NCBI GenBank assembly: GCA_002479245.1
Contig: DLMG01000232.1
Coordinates: forward strand, 1 to 10,009
DNA: 10,009 bases
Source: Verrucomicrobia subdivision 3 bacterium UBA7542
GTDB lineage: Bacteria; Verrucomicrobiota; Verrucomicrobiia; Limisphaerales; UBA11358
Direction of reading: 5' to 3'
Made by a program: the position numbers and the translations under genes. The notes under the pieces are model-generated. The model was given only the letters and a program-made list of their open reading frames with translations, searched no databases and was not told the origin of the DNA. Positions 1-4,944 of this stretch are shown piece by piece (position 1 is the first letter of the stretch; every line of letters starts with the position of its first letter).

Positions 1-1043
1 GTGATGAACTCCTCGCCGGCCTTGGCGCGGCGGACGACGATGGTGGGTTTGCAACGTGATTCCGGCATCTTGCCGGAATTCCCAGTTTCAGTTTGATCTG
101 CCGGCGGGACGCCGGCAGCACGTTGTTTAGCAATGAGATGGTAATCAAACGCGTGCAACGGCTGGCCGATTTCGAACATCACATAATTCGTCACGTCCAC
201 GACGTTGTTGATGCTGCGAATACCAACTTTTTCCAGGGAGGTTCGGAGCCAATCCGGACTGGGACCGATTTTCACGCCCTTGACGACGCGGGCGGTGTAG
301 CGCGGGCAAAGATCCGGATCATCCAAGCGGACGGAGACTAACTCACTTGTGGTAGGGACGCGTTCCACCGCGTCCCCATCCTTCCGCGTTGAATTTAGGG
401 ACGCGGTGGAACGCGTCCCTACCAGATTGACATCCGGCATTTTTAACTTGTTGCCCGTCACCGCCGCAATTTCCAGCGCGATGCCGATGACGCTGTTCCA
501 ATCCGACCGGTTCGGCGTGATTTCGAGATCGAACACCACATCGCCGCTGGTGCGGCCGAGATATTCGGCGAACGGCTGGCCGACCTTGGCGTCGGGCGGC
601 AGGATGAGCAGGCCTTCCTCGCGTTTAAGTCCGATTTTTTCCGGGTCAAGGCCGAGTTCCTGGTAGGAGCACATCATGCCGTGGCTGGTGATGCCGAAAA
701 CCTTTCGTTCCTTGATGACGAACGGCTCCTTGTCGCCCGGCTTTAGCGGCAGCGCGAAATTCGGCAGGATGAGCGGGACTTTGTCGCCCGGCTTGTGGTT
801 CTGCGCGCCACAAATGATGACGCGCTCGCCCTTGCCGTCGTTGACCTTGCAGACGGAGAGCTTGTCCGAGCCGGGCACGGGATCGCGCGTGAGGATTTGG
901 GCGACGACTATGCCATCGAACTCGCCGCCGGTTTTATGGACGCCCTCGACTTCGAGGCCGAGCATGGTGAGCCGCTCCGCCAGTTGCTCGGGCGACCAGT
1001 CAAAATCAACGTATTGTTTGAGCCAGTTAAGGGTGAGTTTCAT
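1..1043 (-). CDS. pheT: Phenylalanyl-tRNA synthetase beta subunit, N-terminal part (runs off left edge)
   Basis: PheT pairs with PheS in the alpha2beta2 cytoplasmic enzyme that charges tRNA-Phe. The frame is open for 347 codons from ATG at 1043 and has no stop before the window edge. Residues 1-40 are the typical start (MKLTLNWLKQYV...). Residues about 42-150 are the tRNA-binding OB-fold (GSDKLSVCKVN, ICGAQN, SHGMMCS). Then come the B-domain motifs ITPNRSDWNSVIGIA (175-189), CPRYTARVVKG (246-256), IRSINNVVDVTNYVMFEIGQP (275-295) and HAFD (297-300). Two stretches do not belong to the family: residues about 208-232 and about 307-331, encoded in frame by palindromic repeats and sitting between conserved blocks. 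The start lies 2 bases after the stop of the preceding 323-residue gene, with no clear ribosome binding site, so it is probably translationally coupled. The identification is very secure; the C-terminal half is not visible. Confidence 0.97.
   Translation of the reverse strand, partial: MKLTLNWLKQYVDFDWSPEQLAERLTMLGLEVEGVHKTGGEFDGIVVAQILTRDPVPGSDKLSVCKVNDGKGERVIICGAQNHKPGDKVPLILPNFALPLKPGDKEPFVIKERKVFGITSHGMMCSYQELGLDPEKIGLKREEGLLILPPDAKVGQPFAEYLGRTSGDVVFDLEITPNRSDWNSVIGIALEIAAVTGNKLKMPDVNLVGTRSTASLNSTRKDGDAVERVPTTSELVSVRLDDPDLCPRYTARVVKGVKIGPSPDWLRTSLEKVGIRSINNVVDVTNYVMFEIGQPLHAFDYHLIAKQRAAGVPPADQTETGNSGKMPESRCKPTIVVRRAKAGEEFI
52..125. repeat. REPIN-like double-hairpin element, in frame inside pheT
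   Basis: Two perfect 9-bp stem hairpins with 3-nt loops: ATTCCGGCA/TGCCGGAAT around TCT (59-79) and CTGCCGGCG/CGCCGGCAG around GGA (98-118), separated by 18 bases. The whole is bounded by inverted CAACGTG (52-58) and CACGTTG (119-125). Each half reads AACGTG-stem-TCY-stem, one half inverted, which is the layout of REP doublets (REPINs). It encodes pheT residues about 307-331, between the conserved HAFD motif and TIVVRRAKAGEE, with no stop or frameshift. The element at 3376-3436 in pheS has the same design. Confidence 0.85.
351..423. repeat. Perfect 26-bp inverted repeat, in frame inside pheT
   Basis: The arms at 351-376 and 398-423 are perfect reverse complements, separated by 21 bases. Each arm also folds on itself: GGGACGCG pairs with CGCGTCCC across a 6-nt loop (TTCCAC in one arm, GTGGAA in the other). 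It encodes pheT residues about 208-231 (VGTRSTASLN...AVERVPT), in the linker between the block ending KMPDVN and the conserved CPRYTARVVKG segment. It differs in stem and loop from the double-hairpin elements at 52-125 and 3376-3436, so it is a second repeat family. Confidence 0.85.
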
Positions 1044-1045
1044 TG

Positions 1046-2017
1046 TTATTGCGTTGGCATTTGCTTGAACAATTGGACAGCTCTGAAATGGCCATCTACT
1101 GCGGTGCGAATTGCTGAAAAGGATTTCTTCACTTCGTCGTTTTCCTTTCCTGAGTGAACAATCTCACTCAAATCATTGTATGCTTTCTTCAACGAAGGGA
1201 AATTACTTGGAAAGTTCTTGGGTAAAGTTTTTGCGTAAAGGTCAGCTAATTCATCGCCAGTCGGGTTTCCTTTGATCGCTTTGATTTCCACCTCTGGAAT
1301 CGTGGAGTGAAAATATTGCTCAATAACAGTCCGCAAATACAGAGCCGCCGCCAAAGTGAAGCTTGTTTGGTCGGCGATGATTGCGTTTCTGTAAAATTTA
1401 CGTTGCGCATCAGGAATAAAATCTGGAACTGAAACTTCAGGAAATTGGCTTCTGCCAACCAGAGTTAATTTAAGATCATCGCGTTTGACCAGAAACACCA
1501 ACGGGTCTTCCTTGCAGTTTTGACATTGATATGGAAAAGAAAAAATTTGGATTACCGAACCGTCTTGTTGAAAGTCGAAGGACGCGGTTCCATAACGCAA
1601 TCCGACAAAACCAGAATTATGAGGTTGAATCGAACCTTTGCACTGCTTGCTGCCGCAGGAGACTCTGACAGAAGGCAACGGTAGTGGCGGCAAATCTACA
1701 GAACCTATTGGTGGCACTCCGGGTGGAGGATTTGATTCTGTATAAAAATACCAATCCGAATAAAGGAGGGCATCTCGTTCTTTATTCAGTTTGTCGACGC
1801 GATTCTTCAGATACGGTGTTCCATCTAGGTTGATCCCGGGCTCGGCTCGTGAAGCTTCTCGTTTGTGTTCTTCAATGATGCTGTTAATTACCTCATTGAA
1901 ATCTTTCTCCGAAATTTGAACGCTTTGATAAAGATGCTTTGTTTCCAAAAGCTCTTGCAGAACCGATGAAACTTTTCGGCTGATTACATCGGTTAAATTG
2001 GAAGCGTAATTCGTCAT
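1046..2017 (-). CDS. Protein of unknown function with Cys4 zinc-ribbon-like motif and DUF4145/HEPN-like C-terminus
   Basis: I do not recognise this 323-residue protein with certainty. It has no signal peptide or membrane segment, so it is probably cytoplasmic. Residues 1-90 are charged and look helical. A proline-rich stretch (97-117, PPPGVPPIGS..PPLPLPS) leads to CX4C (C121, C126) and, 38 residues on, CX2C (C165, C168), which could bind one zinc. Residues about 215-318 look helical (TLAAALYLRTVIEQYF ... LKKAYNDLSEIVHSGKEN) and resemble DUF4145 or HEPN-like domains often found near restriction or defence genes; this is a weak, by-eye match. The gene sits between the pheS 3'-end relic (stop at 2021-2023, 3 bases upstream of ATG 2017) and pheT (2 bases downstream). 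Its base composition is visibly more AT-rich than pheS and pheT, suggesting acquisition. Confidence 0.75.
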   Translation of the reverse strand: MTNYASNLTDVISRKVSSVLQELLETKHLYQSVQISEKDFNEVINSIIEEHKREASRAEPGINLDGTPYLKNRVDKLNKERDALLYSDWYFYTESNPPPGVPPIGSVDLPPLPLPSVRVSCGSKQCKGSIQPHNSGFVGLRYGTASFDFQQDGSVIQIFSFPYQCQNCKEDPLVFLVKRDDLKLTLVGRSQFPEVSVPDFIPDAQRKFYRNAIIADQTSFTLAAALYLRTVIEQYFHSTIPEVEIKAIKGNPTGDELADLYAKTLPKNFPSNFPSLKKAYNDLSEIVHSGKENDEVKKSFSAIRTAVDGHFRAVQLFKQMPTQ

Positions 2018-2020
2018 TAC

Positions 2021-2074
2021 TTAAAATTGTTTCAAAAACCGCACGTCGTTTTCGTAAAAGAGCCGGATGTTGTT
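2021..2074 (-). pseudogene. Diverged second copy of the pheS 3' end (17 codons plus stop)
   Basis: Positions 2022-2074 match 2865-2917, the end of intact pheS, at 46 of 53 bases by my count, in direct orientation and 843 bases apart. In the pheS frame it reads NNIRLFYENDVRFLKQF followed by TAA at 2023-2021; intact pheS ends NDIRLFYENDVRFLRQF then TAG. Four codons differ synonymously, and only two codons change residue (N for D, K for R). That pattern suggests this copy diverged while it was a working gene end, not as a decaying duplicate. It is not joined to any pheS body. It is read in another frame as the tail of the AbrB-like ORF. Confidence 0.85.
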
Positions 2075-2217
2075 TTTGGGGCCAAAGTTATTAACGAGCC
2101 AATGGTCTTAATTTCAAATTTTTGGCCGACTCGCAACCGAAGCGAATCCCTCACCTGTTTGGGAATTGTCACTTCAAATCGTTTTGAAAGAATCATTGGT
2201 TTCATACGTGTTCGCAT
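2032..2217 (-). CDS. AbrB/MazE-type antitoxin-like DNA-binding ORF, probably truncated
   Basis: A 61-residue ORF with a swapped-hairpin AbrB (SpoVT-like) domain over residues about 9-48: MILSKRFEVTIPKQVRDSL, then LRVGQKFEIKTIGSLITLAPK. Such proteins bind DNA as dimers and often neutralise PIN or MazF toxins. The start ATG (2217) directly follows the vapC stop (TGA at 2220-2218), so it is the third gene of the toxin-antitoxin operon. From about position 2074 onward it is translated from the pheS 3'-end relic in a different frame, giving the tail SGSFTKTTCGF. The native C-terminus, which in this family usually contacts the toxin, was therefore probably lost. It may be a relic, or may still repress its operon. 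Domain call fairly sure; function uncertain. Confidence 0.7.
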   Translation of the reverse strand: MRTRMKPMILSKRFEVTIPKQVRDSLRLRVGQKFEIKTIGSLITLAPKTTSGSFTKTTCGF

Positions 2218-2595
2218 TCATAACGATTTCGCCAGTGGCAGAATGTCGTCAAAGTGCTTGTCGCAATGCTCCAATTCTAACCCGTGAGTCACAGCGCACG
2301 CCGTCGTGACAATGTCGCTGATGGGAAGAGTAAGACCTTTTTCCCGGCAACGGAGCGCCAATTTGGAGGCCAGACGCCAGACGGGTGCATCCACCGGGAT
2401 GCGCTCGACTTCGTTTTCCATCTCCGCCAATTCCCGTTTTTCCTTCGCGCCACGCACCCCATGCCACAATTCCACCAAAGTGATGTCGCACCAAGCCGCC
2501 TCGCCGCTCAAAACCAGCACCTCAACCTTGTCGCCCGCCTCGGATTCGCGGTCGCGCAGGTATTCCACCCAACTGGATGTATCAACAAGCTTCAT
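2218..2595 (-). CDS. vapC: VapC-family PIN-domain toxin ribonuclease
   Basis: A 125-residue PIN domain, the full length of the family. VapC toxins are Mg2+-dependent endoribonucleases that cut specific RNAs (often initiator tRNA or 23S rRNA) and are held inactive by VapB. All four acidic positions are visible: D5 (KLVDTSSWVEYLR), E42 (ITLVELWHG), D94 (ISDIVTTACA) and D112 (HCDKHFDDI), so the nuclease looks intact. The start overlaps the end of vapB by 4 bases (ATGA), the usual coupling in vapBC operons. The AbrB-like ORF begins immediately after its stop. The pair lies between intact pheS and a second pheS 3' end, so it appears to be cargo inserted there. The target RNA cannot be predicted. 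Confidence 0.93.
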   Translation of the reverse strand: MKLVDTSSWVEYLRDRESEAGDKVEVLVLSGEAAWCDITLVELWHGVRGAKEKRELAEMENEVERIPVDAPVWRLASKLALRCREKGLTLPISDIVTTACAVTHGLELEHCDKHFDDILPLAKSL

Positions 2596-2813
2596 TTGGC
2601 TTTTGGCATATCGGCTGCGCGCATCGCCTTCAGGTCGGTCTGCGTCATGAAATCACGGAACTGGCCACGCACACGGGCGTTCAATTTTTCCAGCCGCTTA
2701 AGGTGGTTGAAACGGTCAACAGCGGTCACCACAGCCTCCCGCTTGGTCTTCGCGCCGGTAAATTTCATAGCTTCTTCCATCAAATCTTCAGGAATATCAA
2801 TCGTTGTTTTCAT
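2592..2813 (-). CDS. vapB: VapB-type antitoxin
   Basis: A 73-residue protein with the VapB (DUF2191-like, ribbon-helix-helix-like) pattern: N-terminal strand MKTTIDIPEDLMEEAMKFTG, then AKTKREAVVTAVDRFNHLKRLEKL helices, and a C-terminal segment about 45-73 (RGQFRDFM...) expected to wrap VapC. The antitoxin normally binds the toxin's active site, and the complex represses the operon. It overlaps vapC by 4 bases. The promoter and a 7-bp inverted repeat lie in the 50 bases between the pheS stop and this ATG. The predicted transcription start falls at or next to the ATG, so the mRNA may be leaderless; no Shine-Dalgarno sequence is visible. Confidence 0.9.
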   Translation of the reverse strand: MKTTIDIPEDLMEEAMKFTGAKTKREAVVTAVDRFNHLKRLEKLNARVRGQFRDFMTQTDLKAMRAADMPKAK

Positions 2814-2819
2814 GCTTCT

Positions 2820-2847
2820 AAAATAGCCTTATTTGGAATCCTGTCAA
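2820..2847 (-). promoter_or_regulatory. Promoter of vapBC
   Basis: On the minus strand, a perfect -35 TTGACA (2847-2842) is followed 16 bases later by TATTTT (2825-2820). The -35 begins 16 bases past the pheS stop. The -10 is only 6 bases from the vapB ATG, so a normally spaced start site would lie at the ATG itself. Confidence 0.65.
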
Positions 2848-2863
2848 CCGCTGTTTGGATTCC
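2835..2863. promoter_or_regulatory. Candidate VapBC operator
   Basis: Inverted GGAATCC (2835-2841) and GGATTCC (2857-2863) lie 22 bases apart centre to centre, about two helical turns, flanking the -35 hexamer. Both halves are preceded by TTT on the plus strand. The position fits autoregulation by the VapB/VapC complex; binding is inferred. Confidence 0.5.
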
Positions 2864-3919
2864 CTAAAATTGCCTCAAGAACCGCACATCATTTTCGTAA
2901 AAGAGGCGGATGTCGTTGATGCCGTAACGAATCATGGCGATGCGTTCGATGCCGAAACCGAACGCCCATCCGGTCCAGACTTCAGGGTCGTAACCGACAT
3001 TTTCGAACACCTGCGGATGCACCATGCCGCAGCCGGCGATCTCCAGCCAGTCCTTGCCGAGCTTTTTCACGAGCGCATTGCTGAAATCAATCTCGAAGCT
3101 CGGCTCGGTGTAGCTGAAGTAGTGCGGACGGAAACGAATCTTCACGTCGCGGCCCAGCAGTTCCTTGAAAACGAATTCGACCGTGCCTTTGAGGTCGCCG
3201 ACGGTGACGCCCTTGTCCACGTAAAGCCCTTCGATCTGCTGGAAAGTTGGGTTGTGGGTGGCATCGGCGTTGTCGCGGCGATACACGCGGCCCGGCACGA
3301 TGATGCGCACGGGCGGCGGCTGCGATTTCATGACGCGGATTTGGACCGAGGAAGTGTGCGTCCGGAGAAGCAGTGAACGTGCTGCCGGCGTCTCGCCGGC
3401 AGAATGGCTCTCGGAGCGGGACGCTCCGAGCGCGTTAAGATAAAACGTGTCCTGGGTATCGCGTGCCGGATGGTCGGCGGGGGTGTTGAGCGCGTCGAAG
3501 CAATGATACTCGTCCTCGATTTCCGGGCCGTCCGCGACGACAAAGCCGATTTTGCGGAAGCTGCGGACGATGTCTTCGGTCACTTGCGTAAGCGGATGGA
3601 GTTTGCCGAGCGCGCGGCGGCGTCCGGGCAGGGTGAAATCGGTTGGTTCCTTGGGCAACGCGGCCTTGAGTTCGAGTTCCGTGCGGCGTTCGGCGAGCGC
3701 GGCTTCAAGGGCGATTTTGGTGATGTTGATAAGTTTGCCGGCGGCGGGCTTTTCCTCCTTGGGCAGCGTGCCGAGCTGTTTCATCAGCGCGGTGAATTTG
3801 CCGTTGGCGCCGAGCCATGCGCCCTTGGTCTGTTCGAGTGCAGCAAGGTCGGCGGTGCTTTTGAGTTCGGCAAGCGCGGTTTGCTTCAATGGTTCAATTT
3901 GGTCAATCAGTCCGGCCAT
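2864..3919 (-). CDS. pheS: Phenylalanyl-tRNA synthetase alpha subunit, with repeat-encoded insert
   Basis: The catalytic alpha subunit (351 residues; class II aminoacyl-tRNA synthetase) activates phenylalanine and, with PheT, charges tRNA-Phe. Residues 1-90 form the N-terminal coiled-coil arm that contacts tRNA. The class II core follows: motif 1 region HPLTQVTEDIVRSFRKIGF (108-126), motif 2 region LLLRTHTSSVQIR...PPPVRIIVPGRVYRRD (183-216), Phe-pocket residues in FRPHYFSYTEPSFEIDF, and motif 3 GWAFGFGIERIAMIRYGI (317-334). Between DTFYL and LLLRTHTS, where E. coli PheS has only WFDTTR, there are about 20 extra residues (162-182) encoded by a palindromic element. The end ...YENDVRFLRQF is intact, but a diverged copy of it lies at 2021-2074. 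The gene follows rplT by 188 bases. No clear ribosome binding site is visible. Confidence 0.97.
   Translation of the reverse strand: MAGLIDQIEPLKQTALAELKSTADLAALEQTKGAWLGANGKFTALMKQLGTLPKEEKPAAGKLINITKIALEAALAERRTELELKAALPKEPTDFTLPGRRRALGKLHPLTQVTEDIVRSFRKIGFVVADGPEIEDEYHCFDALNTPADHPARDTQDTFYLNALGASRSESHSAGETPAARSLLLRTHTSSVQIRVMKSQPPPVRIIVPGRVYRRDNADATHNPTFQQIEGLYVDKGVTVGDLKGTVEFVFKELLGRDVKIRFRPHYFSYTEPSFEIDFSNALVKKLGKDWLEIAGCGMVHPQVFENVGYDPEVWTGWAFGFGIERIAMIRYGINDIRLFYENDVRFLRQF
3376..3436. repeat. REPIN-like double-hairpin element, in frame inside pheS
   Basis: Two perfect 9-bp stem hairpins with 3-nt loops: CTGCCGGCG/CGCCGGCAG around TCT (3382-3402) and CTCGGAGCG/CGCTCCGAG around GGA (3410-3430), separated by 7 bases. 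They are bounded by AACGTG (3376-3381) and CGCGTT (3431-3436), the inverted end with one change. The order of loops and ends is the same as in the pheT element at 52-125, while stem sequences differ with compensating changes. It encodes PheS residues 162-182 (NALGASRSESHSAGETPAARS). Confidence 0.85.
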
Positions 3920-3937
3920 AATTTTTCAAAAAGATTA

Positions 3938-4107
3938 GCCACAAAAGGGCGCAAAAGACACAAAGAAAAATTTCAAGAAAACATCCAACATCGAACATCC
4001 AGTGACGCGCCAACACATTGGATGTTGAGTGTTCGATGTTCCCATTCCAAAGCAAAACGGGCGGACCATTGCTGGCGCCCGTCGGAAAACTTGAAACTGA
4101 AAACTTC
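3938..4107. repeat. rplT-pheS intergenic repeats, including an imperfect inverted repeat
   Basis: The 188-base gap between rplT and pheS is largely repeats. At 3939-3966 are degenerate copies of CRCAAAAG. Arms at 3980-4005 and 4015-4040 match as reverse complements at 20 of 26 positions across a 9-base spacer, and each arm is itself built of AACATC-type units. At 4086-4107 is a short GAAAACT/GAAACT tandem. I see no tRNA-Phe attenuator, Phe-rich leader peptide or strong promoter here, so pheS is probably read from upstream. Confidence 0.6.
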
Positions 4108-4479
4108 CTATGCTTTCACGCCTTTGGCCTTGAGCGCGTCCTGGGCGATCTTCACCAGGTGAGTAAACGCGGCGGCATCGGTCGCGGCGAGGTCGGCGAG
4201 CACCTTGCGGTCGAGCGCGCACTTGGCGGCCTTGAGGCCTTCAATAAACCGGCTGTAAGTGATGCCGGCGGCGCGGGCGGCGGCATTGATGCGCACCTGC
4301 CAGAGATAACGGAAGGTGCGTTTCTTGACGCGGCGATCACGATAGGCATATTGCCGGCCATGATCAACCGCGTCGGACGCGTAGCGGTAAAGTTTGGAAC
4401 GGCGCATCCGGTAGCCTTTGGCGGCTGTGACCATCCGTTTGCGGCGTTTGCGGGAGGCGGCGGCGTTGGTAACTCGCAT
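4108..4479 (-). CDS. rplT: 50S ribosomal protein L20
   Basis: 123 residues, close to the 117-119 typical of bacterial L20, which binds 23S rRNA early in large-subunit assembly. The very basic N-terminal extension (RVTNAAASRKRRKRMVTAAKGYRMRRSKLYRYA) and the core TFRYLWQVRINAAARAAGITYSRFIEGLKAA (55-85) are diagnostic. The C-terminus (DLAATDAAAFTHLVKIAQDAL) ends in a short Lys/Ala tail. It follows rpmI after 50 bases of tandem repeats, in the conserved order rpmI-rplT-pheS. In many bacteria L20 represses its own operon by binding the leader RNA; no such structure is obvious here. Confidence 0.97.
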   Translation of the reverse strand: MRVTNAAASRKRRKRMVTAAKGYRMRRSKLYRYASDAVDHGRQYAYRDRRVKKRTFRYLWQVRINAAARAAGITYSRFIEGLKAAKCALDRKVLADLAATDAAAFTHLVKIAQDALKAKGVKA

Positions 4480-4488
4480 AAAAAAATT

Positions 4489-4525
4489 GGGGTCTGGCGT
4501 CTAGGGTCTGGGGTCCGGGGTCTGG
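4489..4525. repeat. Five tandem 7-bp GGGGTCT units between rpmI and rplT
   Basis: Consecutive heptamers GGGGTCT, GGCGTCT, AGGGTCT, GGGGTCC and GGGGTCT, followed by GG, fill most of the 50-base gap. The plus strand, which is the template strand for the flanking genes, has four runs of 3-4 G and could form a G-quadruplex with one long loop; the mRNA would carry the C-rich strand. Five copies with single-base differences are consistent with a variable-number repeat. Confidence 0.75.
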
Positions 4526-4529
4526 AAAA

Positions 4530-4739
4530 TTAATGGCTGAACGGCAGATTTTGCGTGATGCGATACGCGTCGGTGGGGTCCACCGTGGCTGCGCCACGGA
4601 GATGGCGGCGGCGCTTGGGATTCTTGGTCTGGGCCAGGTGGCGGTTGCCGGCGTGGTGGAACAGGACCTTGCCAGTGCCAGTGATCTTGAACCGCTTGGA
4701 CACGGACTTTTTTGTTTTGATGCCTTTGGGTCGTCGCAT
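4530..4739 (-). CDS. rpmI: 50S ribosomal protein L35
   Basis: 69 residues starting MRRPKGIKTKKSVSKRFKITGTGKV, with the family's basic core LFHHAGNRHLAQTKNPKRRRHL. L35 is a small 23S rRNA-binding protein of the large subunit. An in-frame upstream ATG (4823) would add 28 residues, but that extension lacks family similarity and begins upstream of the good promoter at 4773-4801, so ATG 4739 is preferred. The C-terminus (RGAATVDPTDAYRITQNLPFSH) is a little longer than usual. It is the first gene of the rpmI-rplT-pheS cluster. infC, normally next upstream, is absent here. Confidence 0.95.
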   Translation of the reverse strand: MRRPKGIKTKKSVSKRFKITGTGKVLFHHAGNRHLAQTKNPKRRRHLRGAATVDPTDAYRITQNLPFSH

Positions 4740-4772
4740 AAATCTTAATTTCTCAATTGCAAAAGAGCCCAA

Positions 4773-4801
4773 ACTATACGTGGCGACAGGCGTTGAGGCA
4801 A
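4773..4801 (-). promoter_or_regulatory. Promoter of the rpmI-rplT-pheS cluster
   Basis: On the minus strand, TTGCCT (4801-4796) and TATAGT (4778-4773) are separated by 17 bases, close to the sigma-70 consensus. A start near 4766 would leave a leader of about 27 bases before the rpmI ATG, too short for a large autoregulatory RNA. Confidence 0.65.
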
Positions 4802-4838
4802 GCGCCATTTTTGAATTAATCAAGAGTCAACACGCGAT

Positions 4839-4855
4839 GGCAGGACAAACCTGCC
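4839..4855. terminator. Weak hairpin in the gap after the Fn3/Ig gene
   Basis: GGCAGG/CCTGCC form a 6-bp stem around a 5-base loop (ACAAA on the plus strand). It lies between the stop of the minus-strand secreted protein (4945) and the rpmI promoter, where a terminator is expected, but no T-run follows it on the minus strand. It could be a Rho-independent terminator in poor form, or unrelated. Confidence 0.3.
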
Positions 4856-4944
4856 GGTTAGCCCAAACTTGTTGGTGGCAAGATGCGCCCAATCGAGAAG
4901 ACGGTCATCGGTCCCAAAGACGGAATTCAGGTCATTCCATCAAC

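Noticed and set aside
52..125. CRISPR or tRNA-like structure at the hairpins in pheT
   Set aside because: No regular repeat-spacer series and no cloverleaf; two hairpins in an inverted pair fit a REP doublet.
2025..2085. Treating the pheS-like stretch as a chance match
   Set aside because: 46 of 53 bases match, the match ends at a stop codon in the pheS frame, and several changes are synonymous; chance is not credible.
2075..2863. A recombinase or transposase encoded in the vapBC cassette
   Set aside because: All coding space is taken by vapB, vapC and the AbrB-like ORF; none resembles a recombinase, and the gpx cassette has none either.
3920..4107. A pheM-like attenuator or T-box ahead of pheS
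   Set aside because: No Phe-rich short ORF, T-box sequence or terminator with T-run was seen on the minus strand.
3404..4162. Long plus-strand open frame opposite pheS and the rplT-pheS gap
   Set aside because: It is the complement of pheS codons, runs through intergenic repeats, and shows no family features; pheS on the minus strand is certain.
4018..4533. Plus-strand open frame opposite rplT
   Set aside because: Antisense shadow of L20 with no recognisable protein features.
4740..4823. 28-codon N-terminal extension of rpmI from ATG 4823
   Set aside because: L35 begins at MRRPKGIKTKKS in the family, and the likely promoter lies inside the extension.
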